Positions 55,357 through 64,000 of a DNA stretch of 64,000 nt are shown in pieces. Positions within the stretch are counted from its first letter, which is position 1. Each line of letters begins with the position of its first letter. A program made the position numbers and the translations under genes. The notes below the pieces were generated by a model. It did not search any database, was not told the DNA's origin, and saw only the letters and a program-made list of their open reading frames with translations. This stretch comes from Gammaproteobacteria bacterium (lineage in GTDB: Bacteria > Pseudomonadota > Gammaproteobacteria > Pseudomonadales > Cellvibrionaceae): assembly GCA_004173475.1 (NCBI GenBank), contig SEBU01000002.1, positions 248,001 to 312,000 of the forward strand. The letters are read 5' to 3'.

Positions 55357-55526
55357 TTTTTTAGGGTCGAAGAGCACGCTCTTTTTAGTAGCATTGCCTA
55401 AACTTTGCGAATGAGAGAGTGTCAACTGTAAAGGCTGGCATTTTTTTAACGAATTTCTTTTGTTTATGCCCAAACCTATTGATAATTTTGCGCTCTTTTT
55501 TTAGATGCACGTATAAAAGGTAAATT

Positions 55527-56327
55527 ATGATTATTCCCAACATCGGCCTGGGTACTTACCGCATGAAAGGCAGCGATGCCATTGATGCTATAAGAACCGC
55601 ACTACAACTGGGTTATCGACACATAGATACCGCGCAGCTTTATGAAAACGAAACTGAAGTTGGGCGTGCTATTGCGACGAGCGGCATTTCTCGTGACGAT
55701 ATATTTGTGACAACCAAAGTATGGATTGATAAGTTAGGGCGCAACTCACTAATTCCCAGCCTCAAGGAAAGCTTGGAAAAGTTAGCTTTGCCACAAGTTG
55801 ATCTCGTATTAGTTCACTGGCCCTCGCCTAATAGTGAAGTTCCAGTGCAGGAATATATGGAGGCAATCGCAGAAGCAAAATCGCAAGGGTTGACCAAACT
55901 GATAGGCGTTTCAAATTTTACGATTGAAATTTTACAGCAAGCGATTGATGCGGTCGGCGCCCAGGAAATTGCTACAAATCAAATTGAGGTTCATCCTTTT
56001 TTACAAAATAAAAAGCTGATTGATTTTGCACACAAACAAGGAATACATATCACCGCATATATGCCGCTTGCCGTTGGCAAAGTTATGGAAGATCCTGTAT
56101 TAATTGATATAGGTGAGCGCCATAAGTTCGGGCCCGCGCAAATTGCATTAGCCTGGTTGCTTCAACAAGGATTAGCCGTTATTCCTTCGTCAACCAAACG
56201 TTTTCACCTGGAATTAAATCTGCAAGCTCAGGATATAAAATTATCGGCGGAAGAGATGGATCAAATAGCCGGGTTAGACCAAAACTATCGTATCGCAAAT
56301 CCGGATTTTGCTCCGAAATGGGACTGA
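55527..56327 (+). CDS. dkgB: 2,5-diketo-D-gluconate reductase B-like aldo/keto reductase
   Basis: This 266-aa NADPH-dependent aldo/keto reductase matches DkgB closely from start (IPNIGLGTYRMKG) to end (FAPKWD). The catalytic Asp/Tyr region (GYRHIDTAQLYENE), Lys (TTKVWIDK) and His (VLVHWPSP) and the cofactor loop (IPSSTKRFHLELN) are readable. It likely reduces methylglyoxal, diketogluconate or other aldehydes in the cytoplasm. Confidence 0.92.
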   Translation: MIIPNIGLGTYRMKGSDAIDAIRTALQLGYRHIDTAQLYENETEVGRAIATSGISRDDIFVTTKVWIDKLGRNSLIPSLKESLEKLALPQVDLVLVHWPSPNSEVPVQEYMEAIAEAKSQGLTKLIGVSNFTIEILQQAIDAVGAQEIATNQIEVHPFLQNKKLIDFAHKQGIHITAYMPLAVGKVMEDPVLIDIGERHKFGPAQIALAWLLQQGLAVIPSSTKRFHLELNLQAQDIKLSAEEMDQIAGLDQNYRIANPDFAPKWD

Positions 56328-56522
56328 AATAATTCAAAAGATACTCTCGAGACTTTCAATGTTCCCGAGTTTTTCGATACTTTTAATGCCTTTAATATTT
56401 GCCGTGTCAATAAAGGTGATCAAGGACGATTCATTTAGGTATGCGTTTTCTTAACTGCACTCGCCCAAGAGCCTGGGAATGTAAATAAAGTTACCGACCA
56501 TAATGATTGAATTTTACGTTAA

Positions 56523-57248
56523 CTAATCCACATAGGAATAGTCCACTCTCATTGATCCAATAATGGCAGACAAGCAACGGCGCGCTTTACTTTTGATTCG
56601 CTGAACAAAAGGTTTTCCTCGCCACGACCCCCAGCACAAATGCGCTCCTAATGTCTCCTGCTTTATTACGGTGGTTAATTTCCCCATTCTGAAATCGGGA
56701 TAGATTGCGGTAGCCGGTAAGATTTTGATGTGCTGATTGTAGTGCGGATTTTCTTTTAAAAAAATTGATAACGAATGCGGGCCACTCAAATACACGATTC
56801 TTTTTTCACCCTCTTCAAACTTGGTAAAAATATAATCAATAAATTTAAGCCACATGTCAAACCCGGGCTCGGAAGCAAGAAATGCATTTCCAACTTTTTG
56901 ACCACCGCCAATAGATTTACAATCCAGCTCCTCCACTGCAAGCACACACTTTTGCTGAAGAAATTCCTCGTTGGGACGCTTATAAAAAACATAATCCGTA
57001 TCGAAATAAATTCCTCCGTATACGTACATATACAAGCAACGCGCAACATCCACACGAGCCACATTGTGCGGAAGACGGTTATAGGCATCGAAATATTGCG
57101 GTATGGTATTTTTTATAAACTCCAAATTCGAATCGTCATCCCACGCTTTATATTCGTATTCGGGCAAAAGTTTTTTTGCACTGTTAGCAAACTTTCTCTC
57201 TTCCCATTCATAAGATTTAGAGCATTGGTGCAAAATTTTTGGAATCAT
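56523..57248 (-). CDS. GT32-type glycosyltransferase (DXD)
   Basis: This 241-aa enzyme has the DXD sugar-binding region typical of capsular/OCH1-like transferases (MIPKILHQ at the start, VARVDVARCLYMYVYGGIYF, then DTDYVF with the DXD). It likely adds a sugar to a surface polysaccharide or glycolipid. It stands alone; no polysaccharide operon is adjacent. Confidence 0.85.
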   Translation of the reverse strand: MIPKILHQCSKSYEWEERKFANSAKKLLPEYEYKAWDDDSNLEFIKNTIPQYFDAYNRLPHNVARVDVARCLYMYVYGGIYFDTDYVFYKRPNEEFLQQKCVLAVEELDCKSIGGGQKVGNAFLASEPGFDMWLKFIDYIFTKFEEGEKRIVYLSGPHSLSIFLKENPHYNQHIKILPATAIYPDFRMGKLTTVIKQETLGAHLCWGSWRGKPFVQRIKSKARRCLSAIIGSMRVDYSYVD

Positions 57249-57963
57249 ACAGTTACCTCATGATTATCCGTTTTCATATCAGTCAGCGTTTTTCCATGTG
57301 CTAGCACACGATCAAACTACTCTCCGATCAAAAACCTAACGTCCTGTGAAAATTTGCTAAATTTATATTTAGCAAAAGTAAAAAATAAACGCGTTTACCC
57401 TCATCTAATACATTATTTAATAAATTTTCTGTTCTATCACATCGGCCAACGCCTGTAGTGATGCAATTAAGGCGCCACAAAGTCATTTAAAGCAAGACTA
57501 TTTTTTAACAGCATAAAAATTTGTGAATTGATAACGGAAGAATTGCGCAATTGAAAACGTCCCGCTTCATCTTGTCGCTTCAAAAATACTTTACGCGCCA
57601 CCACCAAAATAGTAATTTCTTAGTCCGAGTTACGGAGGCAATCTGACTTTAGCTTCACATTGGTGCGAGAGAACAAAAACATTCGCTCAACGCGATTTTT
57701 ACGGCGCACTCATGGCGCATAAACCAAGACTATATAGCCAGCCAAAGGTTGCTGCTGCAGTAAAGTAAGTGTTTTAAATGACACTTTCATTTACATCCTT
57801 TGTATCGAGATGAATTTTTCCACCAATGTTGGGACGCTTACATTGACTGGCTCAATCGATGGATTTGTGTAAAACAAGACGAGCTTAAATGGCTCACTTG
57901 TTTTCAGGCGTTAGATTTGATGTGTTGAAATATAAATTCATTTCAGAAAATGCAGGTAAATTT
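57249..57963. other. AT-rich non-coding gap
   Basis: About 700 bases contain no credible gene, tRNA or repeat family. It includes the upstream region of the glycosyltransferase and the 3' flank of the exonuclease gene. Short hairpins of A/T occur but nothing convincing. Confidence 0.4.
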
Positions 57964-59382
57964 TTAAAATGTCGTTATCGGCAATATCTTAACGACAGAT
58001 TTTTTCCCTAGTATCGCGTCTACCAGGTAGCGATAAATGTCCCGATCAATTTGTGGAACCCATTTCTTAGCCGGATTTTGTAAATAATTTTCCACATCGG
58101 TAGCTAAATCCAACACGCACCAGTTATCGACAATCAAACAATGCTCAGGTTCCCGTTGGTTATCCGTAGCTTTTTCATAGAGTGCTACTGGCCCTGCATA
58201 GGGCCAGGTCTTCAATGCGAGCGCTGAAAATCCCTCCAACATCTTAATGTTATGTAGAATCGCGCTCTGTTTACCAATGCAGTAGCCGCTACATTTTTTT
58301 AGTTGATGGCTTGAACAAGCGCGGTTATTAGGTTTCTCTAATCCGCATACATGGTAGCAAAGATTTTTTTGATCGCCGATTGTTTGCACGGAATCTTTTG
58401 CTTTTTTTTGCGAGGGGAAAAGTCCATACAACTTACGCTGAGCGGCTGGTATTTCCGATACAGGAACAATTTGCGGTGACAAGATTCCGCCCGCACCCTC
58501 TTCTAAATAAATACTGTAAAAGGTGCTGACTCTGCGAAGTTTGCGATTATAAATGGGGTGCAATTCTTTTACTTTTCTCGCTTCAAGAATTAGCGCTGAC
58601 AACTCTCCGGCGGTTTTATCGAACGTAATATTGCGCGTTTGCTGGCAAATCTTCATTTCCCTCGACGATTTATGATCTGCCGTAAAATGTGACATAACTC
58701 TTTTTCGTATATTGATGCTTTTGCCAACATACAATAATTCTTTATTTTCTCCCCAAAAATAATAAACGCCAGCCGCATTAGGTAGTCCATCAATAAGTCC
58801 ACTGTCGAAATCTGGCGGAAGACTTTCTTTGCGATACTGGTGTTTTATTGCTGCGTTAATCTTTTCCTCACCATGCTCCTCTTCAGCAATCTTCATAAAT
58901 CTAAAGGTAGCGCGCGCGTCTTCCATTGCTCGATGACGAGCGGTGACGTGAATTCGATGACGTGCAATTATCTTTTCCAAACTGTGCCCATCACACTCCG
59001 GGTACAAATATCGGGAAAGCTTTACGGTACACATTAATTTTGATTTATAGGGATAAGCGAGGCGAGCATATTCGTTGCGTAGGAATCCGTAATCAAAACG
59101 AACATTATGGGCAACAAAAAGCTTGCCTTGTAGACGCAATAAAATTTCTTTGGCTACCTGTTCGAAATAAGGTGCAGTCACTAACATTTCATTTGTAATG
59201 CCAGTGACTCTTTGAATAGGATCGGTAATACGCTCGCGGGGATTTATAAGTGTTGACCACTCCGTAACACCCTCTTCCGTTACTTCAACAATACCAATTT
59301 CAATGATGCGGTCATGAGTAACATTGCAACCGGTCGTTTCCAAATCGACAATAACGCAAGGCAAAGGAATATGTTTGAACAT
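57964..59382 (-). CDS. DnaQ-type 3'-5' exonuclease / GIY-YIG (UvrC-like) nuclease fusion
   Basis: The 472-aa protein has an N-terminal DEDDh exonuclease (about 1-180; VIVDLETTG with the first Asp/Glu, VAHNVRFDYGF, HRAMEDARATF). A GIY-YIG domain follows (about 205-290; AGVYYFWGENKELLYVGKS). The rest has a Cys motif (CSSHQLKKCSGYC) like the Cho/UvrC region. This is the known exonuclease-Cho fusion of proteobacteria, presumed to act in DNA repair. It would nick and trim damaged DNA. Confidence 0.88.
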   Translation of the reverse strand: MFKHIPLPCVIVDLETTGCNVTHDRIIEIGIVEVTEEGVTEWSTLINPRERITDPIQRVTGITNEMLVTAPYFEQVAKEILLRLQGKLFVAHNVRFDYGFLRNEYARLAYPYKSKLMCTVKLSRYLYPECDGHSLEKIIARHRIHVTARHRAMEDARATFRFMKIAEEEHGEEKINAAIKHQYRKESLPPDFDSGLIDGLPNAAGVYYFWGENKELLYVGKSINIRKRVMSHFTADHKSSREMKICQQTRNITFDKTAGELSALILEARKVKELHPIYNRKLRRVSTFYSIYLEEGAGGILSPQIVPVSEIPAAQRKLYGLFPSQKKAKDSVQTIGDQKNLCYHVCGLEKPNNRACSSHQLKKCSGYCIGKQSAILHNIKMLEGFSALALKTWPYAGPVALYEKATDNQREPEHCLIVDNWCVLDLATDVENYLQNPAKKWVPQIDRDIYRYLVDAILGKKSVVKILPITTF

Positions 59383-60052
59383 GAGAATAGGTAATCACCG
59401 AAATCATACTGTTTATTAAATTATGTAGCAGGGTCCATCATGACGACCCAACAAATTCCAGTCTTTACGTGATATCGTGAAACGGTCTATGCTGTATATA
59501 AAAACAGTATAGCCTCTGCTCAGATAACAAACAATACAATTTGGTGAGGCAAAGTAGATTATTGAGGGACAACGGGTGTTCAGATTGTATGAGCAACTAA
59601 TGTTTTGCGATGCAGTCTGACGTCAAAAACTGCTTTAACCAATCTTTATATATTTATTGCTCCCTCGGAAACGTTAATTCCGTAAAAAAAATTAAATAAA
59701 CTTTGTTTGTTAATCACGCCAGAAAATTACTGAATTAAATCGAGTGAACCAGAGAGAAATGCTAGTCGCCATTCTCTTTAAATCGGATTCACAGTTATCC
59801 ATTTAAAAAACTTTTTCAACCCCACTAGTACGCAAGCTCATAACTCTTGAGATTTTTGGTAACAACTTAAGAAAGTTTTTCACCAAGGTCGGCGCATCAA
59901 CCTTCCAACGCGAGCAGCCAGGTCTCATTTTTTATCTGCGGCGTCTAAATGCCTATACCACGTTTTAACGATTATCATAATATAAGATTAAAAATAATTT
60001 AATAAATATCGGCATCTAATATTCCTAATAAATTCCCCCTCCGGAGATGAGA
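59383..60052. other. upstream region of TonB-dependent receptor
   Basis: A long AT-rich region of about 670 bp between divergent genes. It probably carries the receptor promoter and control sites, but I could not identify a Fur box or other known operator. Confidence 0.4.
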
Positions 60053-62860
60053 ATGTTTCGAAAGAAAAAGTTGTTTTGTGCCCTGGTTTCAATTTCTTCA
60101 ACGATGGTTCCATTTCACGCAGTAAACGCTCAACAAGCGCAAAATACTGATGTTGACGAAGTAATTGTTGAAGGTATTCGTGGAAGCTTGATGCGTTCGC
60201 AAGATATAAAACGTGAAGGTAGCGGTGTCGTAGACGCAATTTCTGCTGAAGATATAGGTAAGTTTCCTGATCAAAACCTTGCCGAGTCATTGCAACGTAT
60301 TACGGGTGTGTCGATTGATCGTGCGGGCGGCGAAGGTCAACTGATAACAGTGCGTGGGTTTGGTCCAGATTTTAATACTGTGTTAGTCAACGGCCGACAA
60401 ATTGCCTCAGAAAATGATGCGCGGGCTTTCAGTTTTGATACTGTATCGGCCGATATGGTTAATGGTATTAGCGTTTACAAAACTGCAACTGCTACACAAC
60501 AATCCGGCGGTATAGGTGCAACAGTAAACATCACCACGGCGCGCCCACTCGCGTGGGATGGATTAAAAGTAGCCGGTAGTATTAAAGCCTTAAATGACAA
60601 TAACAGTGGTGAAACAACTCCTGAATATTCTGCATTAATTAGCAACACATTTAACGATGGAACCTTTGGTGCCCTCCTCGCCGTTTCGCACAAGAAAGCC
60701 GAGACGCGTTTAAATATTGCCGAAGTAAGTGGTTGGTTGGAAAACCCTGCCATTCCAACAGCGGAATTAAATAACGGTGCAGGTTTCGCAGGCAATGTAT
60801 TTTTACCGCGCAATTATAATTTAATTGTTAATTTCGAAGAGCGAACACGCACTAACGCTAATTTAGTTTTGCAATATAAACCGCAAGATAATTTGACCTT
60901 GACTGCAGACGCGCTCACATCAGATTTTGATATTGAAACTGATGCAACGGCATACGGACATTGGTTCACTGCACCGAATTTGGAAAATGTAGTAACCGAT
61001 GAAAACGGAACCGTTGTAGACCTTTACCAGGAGACTGGATTGGCCACTGACTTTCAAGCCAAAAAGTTTGATCGTCTCACAAAGACCAAATCATTTGGCC
61101 TACAAGCGGATTGGGATGTTAACGATAATTTAAATATTGTTTTTGATGCTGCCAAATCAAAATCCGAGCGCGACGCCAACAATGGTGGCGCAAATATGTT
61201 GGCAATTCTGGGTCATAAAAATCGCATAAGGTTCCAATCCGACTCAGCCATTTTGCCAGTAATGAGTGGCTTTCAAGACGCAGCCACAGGTCTCGTCTAT
61301 GAATTTGATCCAGTTACGAACGCACCAATTACACACTCAGTATCTGACTATCTTGACCCCTCAAATGCGAAGCCACACGTAATGTTGCGCCGAGGTTGGG
61401 CAGTTGAGGACGATATCGAACAATATAAAATGGATGGTAAGTGGACTGAAGGTGAAACGTCGGGATTAGTTGCAGCGAAATTCGGACTTTTATCGTCCAC
61501 CGAAACAAAATCGCTGACTTATTGGGCAAATGACCAGGCAAACCCAACGCATGCAGTGTTTGCTGGATACGCGGATACACCGGATATTCCAAATGATTTC
61601 TTATTTAAATTCAATGCGGGCAGCGATTTCTTAAAGAATGTCAGTGGTCACGGTAGAACACCTACAACCTGGTTGGGAGTCGATGAGAAAAGATTATTCG
61701 CATTTCTTGAACAACAAAAAGGCGGCGGTTTTACATTTGATGCGCGTCGTTCGGATATTTCTTACGTAGTAGAAGAAGAAACAACGGCAGGTTATTTTGA
61801 ATTGGATTTTGCATCCACTCTTGCCGGCATGCCATTAAAAGTAACCACAGGTGCACGACTTGAAAGCACAGATGTAACGGTAAAAGGTACACAAGGTTCG
61901 CCCGAACTGCTTAACATTCTCGACCAAACCGAAATGAGCACGACTTATGGAACCCCTGCCCCTATTAACGAGAGCATGTCTTATAAAACATTGTTGCCCA
62001 ATGTGAACTTCGGTTTAAATATCCAGGACGATTTAATTGCTCGTGTTGCAGCTTCGCGTTCATTAACACGTCCGCAGCTTGCCAATATGTCGCCCGCGAC
62101 TAACGTTGTAACAACTCGTCCGGGTACGCTCACGGCGAGCGCAGGAAATGCGGAATTAAAACCTTTTCTATCGGATAACCTCGACTTATCTCTGGAGTGG
62201 TATTACAACGATTCCAGTTATGTATCTATAGGTTATTTTTGGAAGGATGTAACTAATTTCATCACTACAGTCACTAAAAAGCAGACCTTCACCACAAGTG
62301 ATGGAAGCTTGCTTACAGACCCCACAACGGGAACTGATCCAAACGCTCCTGACGCAGGCGATGGTATTGCAGAGTTCACAGTGACCTATCCTACTAACGG
62401 TGAAGAAGCTATTGTTGACGGCCTCGAAATGGCGTTACAGCATACGTTTGGCGAAAGCGGGTTCGGCGTGATTGTAAACGGCACTATGGTGGATAGCGAT
62501 GCACCATTAAAATCCGGCGACATTACACAAAAATTTGCGGTTACCGGAATTAGTGACTCAGCAAACCTTGTCGGTTTTTTTGAAAAAGGTCCTTATCAAT
62601 TACGTATCGCCTATAACTGGCGCGATCAATTTCTACAGTCGATGACTCAAATCAATGGTGCAGGCGTTATTCAAGTTGCGGCTTACGGGCAATGGGATAT
62701 GAGCGGTAGCTACGCAATCAATGATAATGTTTCCGTTTTATTCGAAGCGACTAATTTAACTGAAGAAGCGGTCACCAAATATGGTCGCTACAAAAATCAG
62801 TTTATTGGCGCGGAAGATGCGGGGCGTCGTGTTTCATTGGGCCTGAATGCAAAGTTCTGA
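60053..62860 (+). CDS. TonB-dependent receptor (Caulobacter/Xanthomonas type)
   Basis: This 935-aa outer-membrane receptor has a signal peptide (ending HAVNAQQ) and a plug domain with a TonB-box-like DEVIVEGIRGSLMRSQDIK. The segments FPDQNLAESLQRITGVSIDR and ITVRGFGPDFNTVLVNGR are typical of the TIGR01782 subfamily. The barrel ends in RRVSLGLNAKF with terminal Phe. The ATG at 60053 is chosen because GGAG lies 6 nt before it, whereas the ATG at 60047 would abut it. Family members import oligosaccharides or other large substrates. Confidence 0.92.
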   Translation: MFRKKKLFCALVSISSTMVPFHAVNAQQAQNTDVDEVIVEGIRGSLMRSQDIKREGSGVVDAISAEDIGKFPDQNLAESLQRITGVSIDRAGGEGQLITVRGFGPDFNTVLVNGRQIASENDARAFSFDTVSADMVNGISVYKTATATQQSGGIGATVNITTARPLAWDGLKVAGSIKALNDNNSGETTPEYSALISNTFNDGTFGALLAVSHKKAETRLNIAEVSGWLENPAIPTAELNNGAGFAGNVFLPRNYNLIVNFEERTRTNANLVLQYKPQDNLTLTADALTSDFDIETDATAYGHWFTAPNLENVVTDENGTVVDLYQETGLATDFQAKKFDRLTKTKSFGLQADWDVNDNLNIVFDAAKSKSERDANNGGANMLAILGHKNRIRFQSDSAILPVMSGFQDAATGLVYEFDPVTNAPITHSVSDYLDPSNAKPHVMLRRGWAVEDDIEQYKMDGKWTEGETSGLVAAKFGLLSSTETKSLTYWANDQANPTHAVFAGYADTPDIPNDFLFKFNAGSDFLKNVSGHGRTPTTWLGVDEKRLFAFLEQQKGGGFTFDARRSDISYVVEEETTAGYFELDFASTLAGMPLKVTTGARLESTDVTVKGTQGSPELLNILDQTEMSTTYGTPAPINESMSYKTLLPNVNFGLNIQDDLIARVAASRSLTRPQLANMSPATNVVTTRPGTLTASAGNAELKPFLSDNLDLSLEWYYNDSSYVSIGYFWKDVTNFITTVTKKQTFTTSDGSLLTDPTTGTDPNAPDAGDGIAEFTVTYPTNGEEAIVDGLEMALQHTFGESGFGVIVNGTMVDSDAPLKSGDITQKFAVTGISDSANLVGFFEKGPYQLRIAYNWRDQFLQSMTQINGAGVIQVAAYGQWDMSGSYAINDNVSVLFEATNLTEEAVTKYGRYKNQFIGAEDAGRRVSLGLNAKF

Positions 62861-62879
62861 TAAGTGTTGTAATAACATT

Positions 62880-62910
62880 GGGTTGCTAAGAAACTAGCAA
62901 CCCTTTTTTT
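62880..62910 (+). terminator. intrinsic terminator after the receptor gene
   Basis: GGGTTGCTA, a 6-nt loop (AGAAAC) and TAGCAACCC form a 9-bp stem followed by seven T. It lies between the receptor and halogenase genes, so the halogenase is read only in part from the receptor promoter or from its own. Confidence 0.9.
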
Positions 62911-62935
62911 ATTTAAATTAATACGAAGAACCTCA

Positions 62936-64000
62936 ATGAGTACACCCGTTAAATCTATTGTTATCGTCGGCGGTGGTACTGCGGGCTGGATTACCGCTGG
63001 ACGAATCGCGGCCAAATATAAAGCTAACCCTGCGAATATTTCAGTTACCTTAATTGAATCACTAACCATCAATATTATCGGCGTTGGTGAAGGCACCTGG
63101 CCGACCATGCGCAACACGCTAATAAAAATGGGCATTTCTGAAACAGATTTTATGCGCGCTTGCGATGCAACTTTTAAGCAAGGTGCCAAGTTTGCAAAAT
63201 GGGTTGACGGAACGCCTAACGATTTCTACTACCATCCGCTGATGTTGCCTCAAGGGTTTAGTAAGGTTGACCTGCCGCCTCATTGGCAAGCAAAATTTAG
63301 CCATCAATCCTTTTCAGATGCAGTCTGTTTTCAAGAGCAGCTTTGCGAAAAAGGTCTCGCACCAAAACTAATAACAACGCCCGAGTACGCATCAATTGCA
63401 AATTACGCATATCATTTGGATGCAGTAAAGTTCGCGGAATTTTTAAAAAATCACTGTACAAAAAATCTCGGTGTGCGCCACTTGCTGGCAGATGTAACGG
63501 GCGTTATTTCTAAGGAAAACGGCGACATATCCGCACTCAGTACGGCAACCTTAGGTAATATTTCTGGCGATCTTTTCGTAGATTGCACCGGAATGTCATC
63601 GCTTTTGCTTGGAAAACATTTACAAGTTCCTTTTGTAGATAAAAGTGATGTCTTATTTATCGATACCGCGCTTGCAGTACAGCTTCCTTACGCAGACGAT
63701 GAATCACCTATAGCATCCCATACTATTTCAACCGCACAAGAGGCGGGCTGGATATGGGATATAGGACTTATTCGTAGACGCGGCATTGGATACGTTTATT
63801 CAAGCCGTCACACTACCCATGAGCAGGCTGAGATTGCGCTGCGTAAATATGCTGGCTCTGCTGTAGATAATCTAGCGACCAGAAAAATTCCAATATCAGC
63901 TGGACACAGAAAATTGTTCTGGAAAAATAATTGTGTCGCCGTGGGTTTATCCGCAGGTTTTTTAGAACCATTGGAAGCATCGGCTATAGTGCTCGTGGAA
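62936..64000 (+). CDS. tryptophan halogenase-family flavoprotein, 5' part
   Basis: The 355 visible codons reach the window end without a stop. The N-terminus has the FAD loop with the family hallmark (IVIVGGGTAGWITAG). Further on are GVGEGTWPTM and AGWIWDIGLIRRRG, the region carrying the WxWxIP-like motif of flavin-dependent tryptophan halogenases (PrnA family). Homologues next to TonB receptors of this type are common and mostly do not make natural products. The substrate is unknown. The start has only a weak ribosome site (GAAGAA). Confidence 0.88.
   Translation, partial: MSTPVKSIVIVGGGTAGWITAGRIAAKYKANPANISVTLIESLTINIIGVGEGTWPTMRNTLIKMGISETDFMRACDATFKQGAKFAKWVDGTPNDFYYHPLMLPQGFSKVDLPPHWQAKFSHQSFSDAVCFQEQLCEKGLAPKLITTPEYASIANYAYHLDAVKFAEFLKNHCTKNLGVRHLLADVTGVISKENGDISALSTATLGNISGDLFVDCTGMSSLLLGKHLQVPFVDKSDVLFIDTALAVQLPYADDESPIASHTISTAQEAGWIWDIGLIRRRGIGYVYSSRHTTHEQAEIALRKYAGSAVDNLATRKIPISAGHRKLFWKNNCVAVGLSAGFLEPLEASAIVLVE

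Noticed and set aside
1-64000. CRISPR arrays, rRNA and tRNA genes
   Set aside because: No regularly spaced direct repeats and no rRNA or tRNA-like sequence were noticed on either strand.

Overview
The window is bacterial chromosomal DNA, very probably from a gammaproteobacterium. The strongest evidence is a 28-bp site at 16028-16055 that reads, as I recall it, exactly like the Escherichia coli XerCD dif site, so the window crosses the replication terminus. A patatin-like phospholipase, a GMC dehydrogenase with a lipoprotein cytochrome, an S46 peptidase, a PEP-CTERM protein and a TonB-receptor/tryptophan-halogenase pair recall Cellvibrio-like marine or soil polysaccharide degraders. That genus-level guess is inference. 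No rRNA, tRNA or CRISPR array was seen.

Layout. (1) 1-5481, minus strand: a truncated patatin-like membrane phospholipase, then an operon of a large c-type cytochrome lipoprotein and a GMC oxidoreductase. (2) 6069-14112: a complete Nit1C cluster, linked in the literature to nitrile and cyanide assimilation. A divergent sigma-54 activator (nitR) faces nitBCDEFGH. The intergenic region holds two perfect 14-bp palindromes plus a degenerate third, about 150 bp upstream of a good -24/-12 promoter. (3) 14113-16395: an AT-rich stretch with a frameshifted Imm11-like immunity remnant, two small unknown genes, the dif site and the 3' end of a truncated LysM gene. (4) 16396-44357: a 28-kb Tn3-family transposon bounded by a 23-bp perfect (30/32) terminal inverted repeat. 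It carries a KfrA/TnpT-like protein and DUF3703, copper/silver efflux (cusBA and a Csp-like copper store), a lead/cadmium module (FTR1-type permease, PbrR-like MerR regulator, CDF transporter), czcCBA, a CadA/ZntA-type ATPase, an 825-aa protein with a nuclease-like C-terminus, a tyrosine recombinase, a SprT-like protein and the transposase. (5) 44505-50265, minus strand: a type VI secretion effector region with a DUF4150 PAAR-like tip, a degenerate ketosynthase-like protein, and two AHH-type nuclease toxins each followed by an Imm11-like immunity gene. (6) 50461-64000: ordinary chromosomal genes (LysR with a divergent SnoaL-like protein, PEP-CTERM protein, S46 peptidase, DkgB reductase, GT32 glycosyltransferase, exonuclease/GIY-YIG fusion), ending with a TonB-dependent receptor and the start of a tryptophan halogenase.

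How it works together. The Nit1C operon is a self-contained nitrogen-scavenging unit whose regulator, operators and promoter can all be read from the sequence. The transposon is a heavy-metal resistance package: two RND pumps of different metal class, a P-type ATPase, a CDF pump and a copper store, with two MerR-type 19-bp-spacer promoters pointing to one regulator. Its left end lies about 340 bp from dif inside what was a LysM gene, and toxin/immunity genes or remnants lie on both sides, which suggests that it landed in a polymorphic-toxin island at the terminus.
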